Of a DNA stretch of 64,000 nt, positions 16,899 to 25,362 are shown in pieces. Below the pieces are notes generated by a model. The model did no database searches. It was not told the origin of the DNA and saw nothing but the letters and a program-made list of their open reading frames with translations. Source of the DNA: Streptomyces platensis (GTDB lineage Bacteria; Actinomycetota; Actinomycetes; Streptomycetales; Streptomycetaceae). A program made the position numbers and the translations under genes. The stretch's first letter is position 1. Every line of letters starts with the position of its first letter. The stretch is from assembly GCF_008704855.1 (NCBI RefSeq), contig NZ_CP023691.1, positions 2,108,001-2,172,000 of the forward strand. Reading direction: 5' to 3'.

Positions 16899-17132
16899 AT
16901 GGCACGTTGTGAGGTCTGCGGAAACGAATACGGCATGACGTTCGAGGTGCACGCGCAGGGCGCGGTGCATGTCTTCGACTGCTTCGCCTGCGCCATCCAC
17001 CGCATGGCGCCGATCTGTGAGCACTGCCGGTGCCAGATCATCGGGCAGGGCGTCGAGGCCGACCAGAAGTGGTACTGCGGCGCGCACTGCGCCCGCTCGG
17101 ACGGCCGCGTGGGCATCGTCGACCGGGTCTGA
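16899..17132 (+). CDS. Small cysteine-rich, probably zinc-binding hypothetical protein
   Basis: A 77-residue protein with a series of metal-binding pairs: CEVCGNEY at the start, CFAC in the middle, CEHCRCQI and CGAHC near the end, plus histidines. The spacing suggests two treble-clef or LIM-like zinc sites. The family is widely conserved in Streptomyces as a hypothetical protein. No enzymatic motif is present. Its stop codon lies in the first unit of an 11-base tandem repeat. Function unknown; protein-protein or nucleic-acid binding is a guess. Confidence 0.75.
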   Translation: MARCEVCGNEYGMTFEVHAQGAVHVFDCFACAIHRMAPICEHCRCQIIGQGVEADQKWYCGAHCARSDGRVGIVDRV

Positions 17133-17169
17133 ACCAGGGCTGAACCAGGGCTGAACCAGGGCTGAACCC
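17129..17169. repeat. 11-base tandem repeat (CTGAACCAGGG) x3.7
   Basis: Three exact units and a partial fourth follow each other without spacing, beginning in the stop codon of the preceding small gene. No gene function is apparent; likely slippage-prone minisatellite. Confidence 0.9.
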
Positions 17170-17301
17170 GGGGCGGCCACCGGACCGGCACGGGCGGACC
17201 CGGCCCGGCGCTCCCCGGCTGCCTCCCCCGGCGGGCGCCTGCGGTGCCCCCAGGGGGACCCCCGGCTCAGCGGGCCCGGCGCCCCAGGTACCGTCGAAGC
17301 C

Positions 17302-18183
17302 GTGTACCGCTTCCTGTTGTCCCGGCAGTGGGTGATCCTCACCCTCGTGGGTCTTGTGCTGATCCCCGTCATGATCAAGCTGGGCTACTGGCAGCTCCAC
17401 CGCCATCAGCACAAGGTGGCGCAGAACGCGCTGATCGCGCGCAGCCTCGCCGACGACCCGGTTCCGGTCACCACGCTGACCGCCCCCGGCCGGGAGCTGC
17501 CGCGGCGCGACATGTGGCGCACGGTCACCGCCACCGGCACCTTTGACACCGCCCACGAGGTCGTGGTCCGCCAGCGCACCGCCGCCGACGAGCAGAGCAT
17601 CGGCTATTACGTGGTGACCCCGCTGGTCCTCGGCAACGGCCGGGGCGTGCTCATCAACCGCGGCTGGGTCTCGGCCGGCAACGACCTCACCAAGTTCCCG
17701 GACGTCCCGGCCGCCCCCCGTGGCAAGGTCACCGTCACCGGCCGGATGATGGCCGACGAGACCACCGCCGCCAGCGGCATCAAGGACACCAAGGGCCTGC
17801 CGGCCCGCCAGGTCATGCTGATCAACAGCTCGGAGCAGGCGAAGCGGACCGGCCGGCCGATGCTCGGCGGCTATATCGAGCAGACCCTGCCCAAGCCGGC
17901 CGGCAACACCCCGGAGCCGGTCCCCGAGCCGGACCACGACTCCATCGGCCCGCACATGGCCTACGCCATCCAGTGGTGGCTGTTCGCCGCCGCGGTGCCG
18001 GTCGGCTGGATCGTCCTCGTACGCCGCGAGCGCCGCGACCGGGCGGCCGCGGTCAAGGAGGCCCAAGAGGCCCGGGAGGCCGGGGCCACCGCGGGCGACG
18101 GCGGGCGGACCGCGGAACCGGCCGGTTCCGGGGAGACCGAGACAGCCGGCGACGAGGCGGCGGCGGCCCCGGCCAACCCGTAA
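17302..18183 (+). CDS. SURF1 family cytochrome oxidase biogenesis protein
   Basis: A 293-residue membrane protein with the SURF1 layout: one N-terminal helix (about residues 8-27, ending KLGYWQLHR), a periplasm-side soluble loop with WRTVTATGTFD, VVTPLVLGNGRGVLINRGW and a second helix near residues 233-252 (HMAYAIQWWLFAAAVPVGW). SURF1 assists heme a insertion into the aa3 oxidase. The C-terminal 40 residues are a charged Ala/Glu-rich tail. GTG start; a longer reading is not supported. No other oxidase genes are adjacent. Confidence 0.93.
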   Translation: MYRFLLSRQWVILTLVGLVLIPVMIKLGYWQLHRHQHKVAQNALIARSLADDPVPVTTLTAPGRELPRRDMWRTVTATGTFDTAHEVVVRQRTAADEQSIGYYVVTPLVLGNGRGVLINRGWVSAGNDLTKFPDVPAAPRGKVTVTGRMMADETTAASGIKDTKGLPARQVMLINSSEQAKRTGRPMLGGYIEQTLPKPAGNTPEPVPEPDHDSIGPHMAYAIQWWLFAAAVPVGWIVLVRRERRDRAAAVKEAQEAREAGATAGDGGRTAEPAGSGETETAGDEAAAAPANP

Positions 18184-18238
18184 CCCGGTCAGCCGTCACC
18201 ACCGCGTAGCGCACCCGCCGGACGGGAAGGGGCGCTGA

Positions 18239-20023
18239 GTGCACCCACGTATCGAGGACTACGCGCTCATCGGCGATCTTCAGACCGCCGCACTCGTCGG
18301 CCGCGACGGGTCCATCGACTGGCTGTGCCTGCCGCGCTTCGACTCCGGCGCCTGCTTCGCCGCCCTCCTCGGCGGCAAGGACAACGGCCACTGGGGGCTC
18401 GCCCCCTGCTCCCCCGATGCCCGCGCCCAGCGCTCCTACCGCGGCGACTCGCTGATCCTCGACACCGTCTGGGAGACCCCCACGGGCAGTGTCCGGGTCA
18501 CCGACTTCATGCCGCAGCGGGACCGGGCGCCCGACGTCGTACGGATCATCGAGGGTCTCAGCGGCAGCGTAGAGATGCGCGGGGTGCTGCGGCTGCGGTT
18601 CGACTACGGGCGGGTGGTGCCCTGGGTGCGCGCCACCGAGGGCTGCCGGGTGGCCATCGCCGGGCCGGACTCGGTATGGCTGCGCACCCCGGCCGAAAGC
18701 ACCACCTACGGCAAGGACTTCAGCACCCGCTCGGACTTCACCGTCGCCGCGGGGCAGCGCACGGCGTTCGTGCTGACCTGGCACCCCTCGCACGAGCCCC
18801 GGCCGACCCAGATCGAACCGTTCACGGCGCTCCAGGACACCCTGGACGACTGGCACGGCTGGTCCGCGCGCTGCCGCTACAAAGGGCCGTACCGCGAGGC
18901 CGTGATGCGCTCGCTGATCACCCTCAAGGCCCTCACCTACGCGCCCACCGGCGGCATCGTGGCGGCCCCCACCACCTCACTGCCCGAGGAGCTGGGCGGC
19001 GTACGCAACTGGGACTACCGCTACTGCTGGCTGCGCGACGCCAGCCTCACCCTGAACTCCCTGCTCTCCGCCGGATATCTGGAGGAGGCCGGCGCCTGGC
19101 GGGACTGGCTGCTGCGCGCGGTGGCCGGCGCCCCCGACGACCTTCAGATCATGTACGGGCTGGCCGGTGAGCGGCGGCTGCCGGAGGCCGAGCTGCCGTG
19201 GCTGACCGGGTACTGCGACTCCGCGCCCGTACGCATCGGCAACGCCGCCGTCGAACAGCGTCAGCTCGATGTCTACGGCGAGGTCCTCGACTCCTTCCAC
19301 ATCGCCCGCTCGGCCGGACTGCCGGCCGAGCAGCACGCCTGGAGCATCCAGCGGTCGCTGGTGGACTACCTGGAGTCCACCTGGCGCGACCCCGACGAAG
19401 GGCTGTGGGAGATCCGCGGGCCGCGCCGGCACTTCGTGCACTCCAAGGTCATGGCCTGGGTCGCGGCCGACCGGGCGGTGCGGGCGATCGAGGCGTATCC
19501 GAAGTTCGGCGGGGAGGTCGACCGCTGGCGGGCGATGCGCGACGAGGTCCGCCGCGAGGTGTGCGAGCGCGGCTACGACGCCGACCGCGGCACCTTCACC
19601 CAGTTCTACGGCTCCCGGGAACTGGACGCCGCGACCCTGCTGATCCCCCGTGTCGGCTTTCTGCCGGGGGACGATCCGCGGGTCCTCAGCACCATCGACA
19701 CGGTGCGCCGGGAGCTGACGCACGACGGTCTGGTACGCCGTTACAGCACCGAGGGCATCGCGGTCGACGGGCTGCCGGGCGGCGAGGGCACCTTCCTGGT
19801 CTGCTCGTTCTGGCTCGCCGACGCGCTCCGGCTGAGCGGCCGGCGGGCCGAGGCGCAGGAGATGTTCGAACGGCTGCTGGGGCTGCGCAACGACGTGGGG
19901 CTGCTGTCGGAGGAGTACGACCCGGCCGCCCGGCGCCAGCTGGGCAACTTCCCGCAGGCCTTCAGCCATATCGGCCTGGTGGGGACCGCCTTCGGCCTCC
20001 AGGACGGGGCACGGGCACACTAG
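18239..20023 (+). CDS. Glycoside hydrolase family 15 protein (glucoamylase/trehalase type)
   Basis: A 594-residue cytoplasmic enzyme. The N-terminal beta-sandwich domain starts IEDYALIGDLQTAALVGRDG followed by IDWLCLPRFDS, the signature of this bacterial GH15 group. The alpha/alpha barrel includes GGVRNWDYRYCWLRDASLT and LWEIRG, and ends with NFPQAFSHIGLVGTAFGL. Relatives hydrolyse trehalose or alpha-1,4 glucans by inversion; which one applies cannot be decided. GTG start with GGGAAGGGG upstream. Only five bases separate it from the downstream SDR gene, so they form a two-gene operon. Confidence 0.92.
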   Translation: MHPRIEDYALIGDLQTAALVGRDGSIDWLCLPRFDSGACFAALLGGKDNGHWGLAPCSPDARAQRSYRGDSLILDTVWETPTGSVRVTDFMPQRDRAPDVVRIIEGLSGSVEMRGVLRLRFDYGRVVPWVRATEGCRVAIAGPDSVWLRTPAESTTYGKDFSTRSDFTVAAGQRTAFVLTWHPSHEPRPTQIEPFTALQDTLDDWHGWSARCRYKGPYREAVMRSLITLKALTYAPTGGIVAAPTTSLPEELGGVRNWDYRYCWLRDASLTLNSLLSAGYLEEAGAWRDWLLRAVAGAPDDLQIMYGLAGERRLPEAELPWLTGYCDSAPVRIGNAAVEQRQLDVYGEVLDSFHIARSAGLPAEQHAWSIQRSLVDYLESTWRDPDEGLWEIRGPRRHFVHSKVMAWVAADRAVRAIEAYPKFGGEVDRWRAMRDEVRREVCERGYDADRGTFTQFYGSRELDAATLLIPRVGFLPGDDPRVLSTIDTVRRELTHDGLVRRYSTEGIAVDGLPGGEGTFLVCSFWLADALRLSGRRAEAQEMFERLLGLRNDVGLLSEEYDPAARRQLGNFPQAFSHIGLVGTAFGLQDGARAH

Positions 20024-20028
20024 GGGCC

Positions 20029-20784
20029 ATGGATCTTGGACTCACCGACCGGACGTACCTCGTCACCGGGGCGACCCGTGGCCTCGGCTTCGCCACCGCC
20101 CGTGAACTGGTCGCCGACGGCGCCCAGGTCGTGCTCACCGGACGCACCGAGGAGAGCGCGGCCGCGGCGGCCGCCTCGCTCGGCGAGCGGGCCCTGGGCA
20201 TCGCGGCCGACAACGCCGACCCGGAGACCCCCGGCCGTCTGATCGCGGCGGCCCGGGAACGCTTCGGGCGGCTGGACGGAGTGCTCATCAGCGTGGGCGG
20301 CCCGGCGCCCGGCACCACCGCCGACAACACCGACGCACAGTGGCAGTCGGCCTTCGAGTCGGTCTTCCTCGGCGCGGTACGGCTGGCCCGTGCGGCCGCC
20401 GCCGAGCTGCCCGAGGGCGGGGTGATCGCCTTCGTGCTGTCCGGCTCGGTGTACGAGCCGATCGGCGGACTGACCATCTCCAACGGACTCCGCCCCGGTC
20501 TCGCCGGTTTCGCCAAGTCGCTCGCCAACGAGCTGGGGCCGCGCGGCATCCGCGTACTCGGCGTCCTGCCGGGCCGGATCGCCACCGACCGGATGACCCA
20601 GCTCGACGCGCGCTCCGGCGACCCGGAGGGGTCCCGCGCCCGCAACTGCGCCGCGATCCCGCTGGGCCGCTACGGCCGGCCGGAGGAGTTCGGCCGGGCC
20701 GCGGCCTTCCTGCTGTCGCCGGCCGCGTCGTACATCAACGGGGTGATGGTGCCGGTGGACGGCGGGGCCCGGCACGGGTTCTGA
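20029..20784 (+). CDS. SDR family protein with a non-canonical active site
   Basis: A 251-residue Rossmann-fold protein: YLVTGATRGLGFATA at the N-terminus and the terminal INGVMVPVDGGARHGF typical of FabG-like enzymes. In the active-site helix, where classical members have Y-x-x-x-K, this protein reads SNGLR, so tyrosine and lysine appear replaced by serine and arginine; the catalytic serine (LSGSV) is retained. This matches the beta-ketoacyl-reductase-like SDR subgroup known to lack the full tetrad. ATG five bases after the GH15 stop. It may bind a nucleotide without classical SDR chemistry. Confidence 0.87.
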   Translation: MDLGLTDRTYLVTGATRGLGFATARELVADGAQVVLTGRTEESAAAAAASLGERALGIAADNADPETPGRLIAAARERFGRLDGVLISVGGPAPGTTADNTDAQWQSAFESVFLGAVRLARAAAAELPEGGVIAFVLSGSVYEPIGGLTISNGLRPGLAGFAKSLANELGPRGIRVLGVLPGRIATDRMTQLDARSGDPEGSRARNCAAIPLGRYGRPEEFGRAAAFLLSPAASYINGVMVPVDGGARHGF

Positions 20785-20787
20785 CGC

Positions 20788-20811
20788 GGCGCGGACGGCG
20801 GCCTCCGCGCC
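20788..20811. terminator. Hairpin between convergent SDR and amaP genes
   Basis: GGCGCGGA and TCCGCGCC pair around an 8-base loop in the 41-base gap between two convergent genes. Probably a bidirectional terminator. Confidence 0.55.
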
Positions 20812-20825
20812 GTCGTCCCGAGGCC

Positions 20826-21431
20826 CTAACTGACCCGCTCGGGCCGGTGCTTGACCGCGCGCAGCCGGACCTCGGCCGGCAGCCGGTCCAGCCCGGCCGA
20901 GCGGCGGGCATGCGCCATCGCCTCGTCCGACAGCCGCCGGACGACGGTCCCCGGGTCGGCGTGCGGGGCGAGCGCCAGCACGGCTCGCACATGCGGTTCG
21001 CCCCGGCGGCCGGTCAGCAGCACACCGGCCCCGTCGACACCGTCCAGTGCCTCCGATTCGGCCGTCAGGGCGGCCTCCAGGGCCCGGCCGCGCAGCTGGG
21101 CGCCCTCGCCGTCGCCGCTGTCGACGAGGATCTCGGTCAGCCGGTGCCGCCGGAGCTGGGTCAGCAGCCACCACAGCACCAGCAGCAGGAAGACGGCGAG
21201 CGCGGCGATGACGACGGGCCACCACCAGCCCTGGTCCGTCCAGCGGGTGCGCTGCCGTGCGGGGAGCAGCACCTGGTCGGGGCGGGACCAGGGCCAGCCG
21301 GCGGGCAGTCCGAGCTGCCATTTCGCGGGCAGATCGAGGCCGCCGAGCAGCACCAGGCCGCCCACTCCGAACAGCACCACACCGATCAGACCGAGCAGTA
21401 CCCGGTTGACCCTTCCGCGGCCTGCGCGCAT
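20826..21431 (-). CDS. amaP: Alkaline shock response membrane anchor protein AmaP
   Basis: A 201-residue protein with two membrane helices (about residues 10-30 and 71-93) joined by a tryptophan-rich loop, then a cytoplasmic domain of about 105 residues. In firmicutes AmaP anchors Asp23 to the membrane. Here it is the last gene of a five-gene minus-strand cluster with two Asp23/Gls24 proteins, which supports the call. ATG with GAGGTG upstream, seven bases after the DUF6286 stop. Likely a cell-envelope stress or homeostasis complex. Confidence 0.87.
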   Translation of the reverse strand: MRAGRGRVNRVLLGLIGVVLFGVGGLVLLGGLDLPAKWQLGLPAGWPWSRPDQVLLPARQRTRWTDQGWWWPVVIAALAVFLLLVLWWLLTQLRRHRLTEILVDSGDGEGAQLRGRALEAALTAESEALDGVDGAGVLLTGRRGEPHVRAVLALAPHADPGTVVRRLSDEAMAHARRSAGLDRLPAEVRLRAVKHRPERVS

Positions 21432-21438
21432 CGCTCGC

Positions 21439-22125
21439 TCACCTCTTCTTCGGGCGCCGGACGTCCACGGTCAAACGGAGCTCGTGCGCCAGGCCCAGCT
21501 GCCGCAGCCCCTCGCCGAGCGAGGTATCGAGGTCGGCGCGGACCTCGTCCAGTTCGCGGAAGTGCGAGACGGCGTGCGTCTTGGCCTTGCGGCGGCTGAC
21601 GGCCACCCGTACGGACTGCACGCCGGCGACCTCCATGGCCCGGTCGCGCAGCACCAGCGCGGCGGCCGCACGGTCCAGCCCGGCGCGGGTGTCCGGTGCC
21701 GCCGGCCGCATCGGCAGCACCTGGCGCAGTCCGGGCGTGACGGCCGAGACGACCAGCCAGATGCCGAGCACCACGGCCAGCGCGGCGGCGCCCAGGACCC
21801 AGGGGTTGTCGAGGTGACGGGTGCCCAGTTCGCGGGCCAGCCACCGGCGCCAGGTCATCGCGGGACGGTTGGCGCGCACCGCGGCCACGTCGTAGAGCAA
21901 CAGGCCCGCGGCGGCCAGCAGCACCAGTGCCACCAGGGCGGCCGGCACCCGGCGGGCCGACCGGAAGCGCCGGACCCGGTGGTGGTCGGCGGTCCCCGTG
22001 GCCGGGGCGTCCGCGCCGGCCGGTGCCGCCCCGTCCGCCCCGTCCGTCTTCTCTGCCCCGTCCGGCGTCTTGTCGAGCGTGGGCAGCCGCCGGGTGTCGG
22101 ACCGCTCCGCGTCCTCGTCGCTCAT
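21439..22125 (-). CDS. DUF6286 domain membrane protein of the Asp23 cluster
   Basis: A 228-residue protein. The first ~45 residues are acidic and disordered; two membrane helices follow (about 58-80 and 110-132), separated by a short loop with MTWRRWLARELGTRHLDNPW. The C-terminal 85 residues form a soluble domain ending TVDVRRPKKR. The ATG overlaps the upstream Gls24-family stop as ATGA and has GGAGGG upstream. DUF6286 proteins occur with AmaP and Asp23 in actinomycetes; no activity is known. Confidence 0.82.
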   Translation of the reverse strand: MSDEDAERSDTRRLPTLDKTPDGAEKTDGADGAAPAGADAPATGTADHHRVRRFRSARRVPAALVALVLLAAAGLLLYDVAAVRANRPAMTWRRWLARELGTRHLDNPWVLGAAALAVVLGIWLVVSAVTPGLRQVLPMRPAAPDTRAGLDRAAAALVLRDRAMEVAGVQSVRVAVSRRKAKTHAVSHFRELDEVRADLDTSLGEGLRQLGLAHELRLTVDVRRPKKR

Positions 22126-22514
22126 CGCACCCTCCCGCGCTCCGTACGGTCCAGCAGCGGGGAGTGCAGCCGCTCGACCTCCACCGCGACCTCGGGCACC
22201 GTCATGTTCGCCAGCTCCGTCACCCGTTCGGTGACCCGGCGGCGCACCACCCGGCACTGTCCGCCGATGTCGGAGGGGTAGCCCAGCTCCACGGCGATCC
22301 GCACCCGCGCCTCGCCGAAGTGCCGGCGGTCGTCGCGCCGGTGCACGGTCACCGTCGCATGGGCGTCCGTGCGGGCGCGCGGGGACTCCGCGCGCAGCGC
22401 CTCCCGGGCGGCCCGTGCGGCGATCTTCGCCACCACCCGGTCCGCGATTCTGGTCGCGCCCCGCTCACCCGCCGGTACGGCGGTGGCAGCGGCGGCCGGG
22501 GACACCGTCGCCAC
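22122..22514 (-). CDS. Asp23/Gls24 family envelope stress protein (short)
   Basis: A 130-residue protein with the Asp23/Gls24 fold outline: ATRIADRVVAKIAARAAREA as the first helix, then VTVHRRDDRR, VRIAVELGYP and a final helix RVTERVTELANMTVPEVAVEV. It is shorter and more arginine-rich than its paralogue upstream. GTG start; the ribosome site is weak, so the start is less certain than the frame. Coupled to the DUF6286 gene by a 4-base overlap. Confidence 0.8.
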   Translation of the reverse strand: MATVSPAAAATAVPAGERGATRIADRVVAKIAARAAREALRAESPRARTDAHATVTVHRRDDRRHFGEARVRIAVELGYPSDIGGQCRVVRRRVTERVTELANMTVPEVAVEVERLHSPLLDRTERGRVR

Positions 22515-22520
22515 CCGGCT

Positions 22521-22715
22521 TCACCGCCGCCGGTCGCGGTCGCCGCCGCGCGGACGGAAGAAATCGCCGGCCTCCAGGTCCCCGTCGAGGAACCTGCCGG
22601 CCACGAACCCGATGGCGCCCAGCGCCGCCACCAGGACAAAGGCGCCGAAGCCGCCGAAGTATCCGGCGAAGCCCAGCGCCATGCCGGCCAAGAGGCCGAC
22701 CACAGCCATGCTCAT
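22521..22715 (-). CDS. Small membrane protein of the Asp23 cluster
   Basis: A 64-residue protein almost entirely made of one or two hydrophobic helices (MAVVGLLAGMALGFAGYFGG, then FVLVAALGAIGFVAGRFLDG) followed by a charged tail RPRGGDRDRRR. It resembles the DUF2273-like small proteins that accompany Asp23 in other bacteria. The second ATG (22715) is chosen because AGGAG lies six bases upstream; an in-frame ATG at 22736 is an alternative. Only six bases separate it from the next gene. Confidence 0.78.
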   Translation of the reverse strand: MSMAVVGLLAGMALGFAGYFGGFGAFVLVAALGAIGFVAGRFLDGDLEAGDFFRPRGGDRDRRR

Positions 22716-22751
22716 CGTGCGCTCCTTCGCTGCCACTCCGGACGGGCCCGG

Positions 22752-23213
22752 CTAGTGGAGCCGTGGCTCCGATTCCTCTTCTTCGTCTGCTTCATCGGGC
22801 AGCTTGACGTCGCTGACCGCGATATTGACCTCGACGACCTCCAGGCCCGTCATCCGCTCCACGGCAGTGATGACGTTCTCCCGGACCGACCGTGCGACAT
22901 CGGCGATGGCGACGCCGTAGTCGACCACGATCTCCAGGTCCAGCGCGGTCTGCACCTCGCCGACCTCGGCCTTGACACCCCGGGTCGCGGTCGCGGACCT
23001 GCCGCCGCCGGGCACCCGGTCCCGCACGGCGCCGAGCGTACGGGCGAGGCCGCTGCCCATGGCATGCACGCCGATGACGTCCCGGGCCGCCAGGCCGGCG
23101 ATCTTCTCCACGACACCGTCGGCGATGGTGGTCCGCCCCCGGGTCGCGGGGTCGCCGCCGCCCCGTTTGGCGGGCGTCCTGGGCGCCTCTGCGTGCTGCT
23201 GGCTCTCGCTCAT
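22752..23213 (-). CDS. Asp23/Gls24 family envelope stress response protein
   Basis: A 153-residue cytoplasmic protein with a clear Asp23 core: TTIADGVVEKIAGLAARDVI, then GVHAMG, LDLEIVVDYGVAIADVARSV and MTGLEVVEVNIAVSDVKLP. The acidic tail DEADEEEESE is typical. ATG with AAGGGA upstream. First gene of the cluster Asp23, small membrane protein, Gls24, DUF6286, AmaP. The divergent gene at 23432 is its regular neighbour in Streptomyces. The cluster is thought to act in envelope homeostasis; direct function in actinomycetes is not defined. Confidence 0.92.
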   Translation of the reverse strand: MSESQQHAEAPRTPAKRGGGDPATRGRTTIADGVVEKIAGLAARDVIGVHAMGSGLARTLGAVRDRVPGGGRSATATRGVKAEVGEVQTALDLEIVVDYGVAIADVARSVRENVITAVERMTGLEVVEVNIAVSDVKLPDEADEEEESEPRLH

Positions 23214-23431
23214 CGCCGTATCCCTTTCCGCGGGGAGAAGCGGTCCGCCCGCTCCGATCCCCACAGTAGGCCGGGTGTCTCCGGACCGCTCCAGGGATGT
23301 GGCAGGCGAGTGTCCCTACGGCGCCGTCGGGCCCACCGCCCTGCCGTGCGGGCGGGTCTGCGGCAGGCTGGGGGCGTGTCCGGGACGTGTCCGGAGACGG
23401 TCCGGGGACCTTCCGGGAAAGGGGTGACGCG

Positions 23432-24169
23432 GTGGCCGTGAACCAGTGGGCGCAGACGGTCCGCACACAGCTCGGGATCGGCCGGCTGCTGCCGCTCGGC
23501 GGCCCCGCGGACGGCTCGTGGATCACCGAGCAGGCAGCCGCCGGGGCGCTGCGGGCGTCCGCCGGTACACCGGCCGGGGTCCGCATCGGCTCGCTGCGGC
23601 TGTCCGTCGCCGACCCCGGCCACGCCCCGGAACCGGCGGTGCCGGCGCCGCCGAGCGCACTGCCGCCCGGCCCGCTGCGGATCGAGGCGGAGTTCGCCGC
23701 GGTGGCCGACCGGCCGCTGCCCGTACTCGCCGACCAGGTGCGCGCCGCACTGCTGGAGGCGTCGATCCAGGGGCTGGGGCTGGTGGTGGGCGTGGTGGAT
23801 CTGCGGGTCAGCGGCCTGCTCGAAGCCGACGAGGCCACGGCGGAGGGTGCGTCAGCCGGTTCCGCTCCCCAGGAGGAAGTGCCGCCCACCGCGCCCGCGA
23901 CGGGTGAGCGGACCGGTGCGACTCAGGAGGGCGCGGCGGGCGTCGCCGCCGTCGCGCGGGGCGTCGCGGGCGTGGCCCGGCTGGCGCCGGTGCTCGGCGG
24001 TGCGTCCCGTCCGGTGCGGCTCACCGACGGGCATGCGCTGATCCAGCTGGCGACCGCGCCCGGACACCGGGCGCTGGATGTGGCCTGCGCCGTACGGCAG
24101 GCGGTGGCGGCCGCGCCACCCGCGGTCTCGACGGTCGCGGTGCTGGTCACGGCGGTGGACCGGAGCTGA
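23432..24169 (+). CDS. Asp23-cluster-associated hypothetical protein (called nucleopolyhedrovirus P10-like in Streptomyces)
   Basis: A 245-residue protein starting VAVNQWAQTVRTQLGIGRLLPLGG in the translated frame. It has an N-terminal domain of about 130 residues, an Ala/Glu/Thr-rich linker and a C-terminal domain of about 85 residues ending in a regular strand-helix pattern. No catalytic motif is seen. GTG at 23432 has AAGGGG eight bases upstream; GTG at 23438 is the alternative. Divergent from the Asp23 operon. The viral name given to this family in databases reflects a weak profile match and should not be taken as function. Confidence 0.72.
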   Translation: MAVNQWAQTVRTQLGIGRLLPLGGPADGSWITEQAAAGALRASAGTPAGVRIGSLRLSVADPGHAPEPAVPAPPSALPPGPLRIEAEFAAVADRPLPVLADQVRAALLEASIQGLGLVVGVVDLRVSGLLEADEATAEGASAGSAPQEEVPPTAPATGERTGATQEGAAGVAAVARGVAGVARLAPVLGGASRPVRLTDGHALIQLATAPGHRALDVACAVRQAVAAAPPAVSTVAVLVTAVDRS

Positions 24170-24247
24170 TGAGCCGGCCCGGCCGGGAACTCCGTGGGAG
24201 CAACCGCGGCCGGGCAGCTCGGGCAAGTGAAGGTGTGGGACGGGGAG

Positions 24248-25027
24248 CTACTCCCCCACGCCCGCGAGGTCGCGCAGCCGGCGCGCCTGGGCGGCCCGCT
24301 CGGCGCGGCGCTGCTCCTCGTACGTACGGCCCGCGGCACCGGCCAGCAGGGCCTTGGTCTCGATGACGGCATCGCGCGGCGCGGCGGTGAGCGCGGCCGC
24401 CAAGTCGGCCACGGTGGCATCAAGTTGGTCGCCGGGCACCACGAGGTTGGCGAGGCCGATCCGCTCGGCCTCCTCCGCGTGCACAAAGCGCCCGGTGGCG
24501 CAGATCTCCAGCGCGCGGGCGTAGCCCACCAGCCCGACCAGGGGGTGGGTACCGGTCAGGTCCGGTACGAGCCCGAGGCTGGTCTCGCGCATGGCGAACT
24601 GTACGTCCGGCGCGACCACCCGCAGATCGCAGGCGAGCGCCAGCTGGAAGCCGGCACCGATGGCATGCCCCTGCACGGCGGCGATGGACACCAGATCCGT
24701 GCGCCGCCACCAGGTGAACGCTTCCTGGTACTCGGCGATCGTGGCGTCCAGTGCCTCGTCCGTGCCGCGCGCCAGATCGATGAACGACGGCTCGCCGTCG
24801 AAGCCTTCGGGCGTGAACGCCTGACGGTCGAGGCCCGCGGAGAAGGACTTGCCCTCACCGCGCAGCACCGCGATCCGTACGTTTCCCGGCAGCAGCGACC
24901 CCGCTTCGGCAAGCGCCCGCCACATGGCCGGCGACTGCGCGTTGCGCTTGGCCGCGTTGGCGAGGGTCACCGTGGCGATGGCATCGTCCACGGTGAGTCG
25001 CACACCGTCCTTGTCGAGCAGAGTCAT
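24248..25027 (-). CDS. Enoyl-CoA hydratase/isomerase family protein
   Basis: A 259-residue crotonase-fold protein. Visible motifs are VAVLRGEGKSFSAGLD-type oxyanion loop (here IAVLRGEGKSFSAGLDRQAF), VQGHAIGAGFQLALACDLRV and LGLVPDLTGTHPLVGLVGYA. One catalytic glutamate position reads aspartate or threonine here, so the exact reaction (hydratase, isomerase or other crotonase chemistry) is open. ATG with GGAGG upstream. Convergent with the P10-like gene. Confidence 0.9.
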   Translation of the reverse strand: MTLLDKDGVRLTVDDAIATVTLANAAKRNAQSPAMWRALAEAGSLLPGNVRIAVLRGEGKSFSAGLDRQAFTPEGFDGEPSFIDLARGTDEALDATIAEYQEAFTWWRRTDLVSIAAVQGHAIGAGFQLALACDLRVVAPDVQFAMRETSLGLVPDLTGTHPLVGLVGYARALEICATGRFVHAEEAERIGLANLVVPGDQLDATVADLAAALTAAPRDAVIETKALLAGAAGRTYEEQRRAERAAQARRLRDLAGVGE

Positions 25028-25140
25028 CAGCGCCTCCGAGTCAGCCAGCCGCACCTGCGTGCGTAAGTGACTGAACGGTAACCTCCCGGTCGACTGCTCG
25101 GTCGACCGGGGGGACACCGCTGCACCCGGAGTCGCGGCCG

Positions 25141-25362
25141 TCAGGCCGATGCGGCCTTCTTGCCCCTCGTGGCTCCGCCGCGACCGCGCAGGACCACACC
25201 GGATTCGCTGAGCATCCGGTGCACGAATCCGTAGGAGCGGCCGGTTTCCTCGGCCAGCGCCCGGATGCTCGCACCGGAGTCGTACTTCTTCTTCAGGTCT
25301 GCCGCGAGCTTCTCGCGCGCGGCGCCGGTTACCCGGCTGCCCTTCTTCAGAGTCTCGGCCAC
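25141..25362 (-). CDS. Small helix-turn-helix DNA-binding protein
   Basis: A 73-residue basic protein. AREKLAADLKKKYDSGASIRALAEETGRSYGFVHRMLSESGVVLRG contains a helix-turn-helix (residues about 33-57) of the resolvase/sigma-like kind; the C-terminus is a basic RGRGGATRGKK tail. GTG start with AGGAGG seven bases upstream. It stands alone and is widely conserved in Streptomyces. Its size, abundance of basic residues and isolation suggest a nucleoid-associated or global regulator, but that is inference. Confidence 0.85.
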   Translation of the reverse strand: MAETLKKGSRVTGAAREKLAADLKKKYDSGASIRALAEETGRSYGFVHRMLSESGVVLRGRGGATRGKKAASA

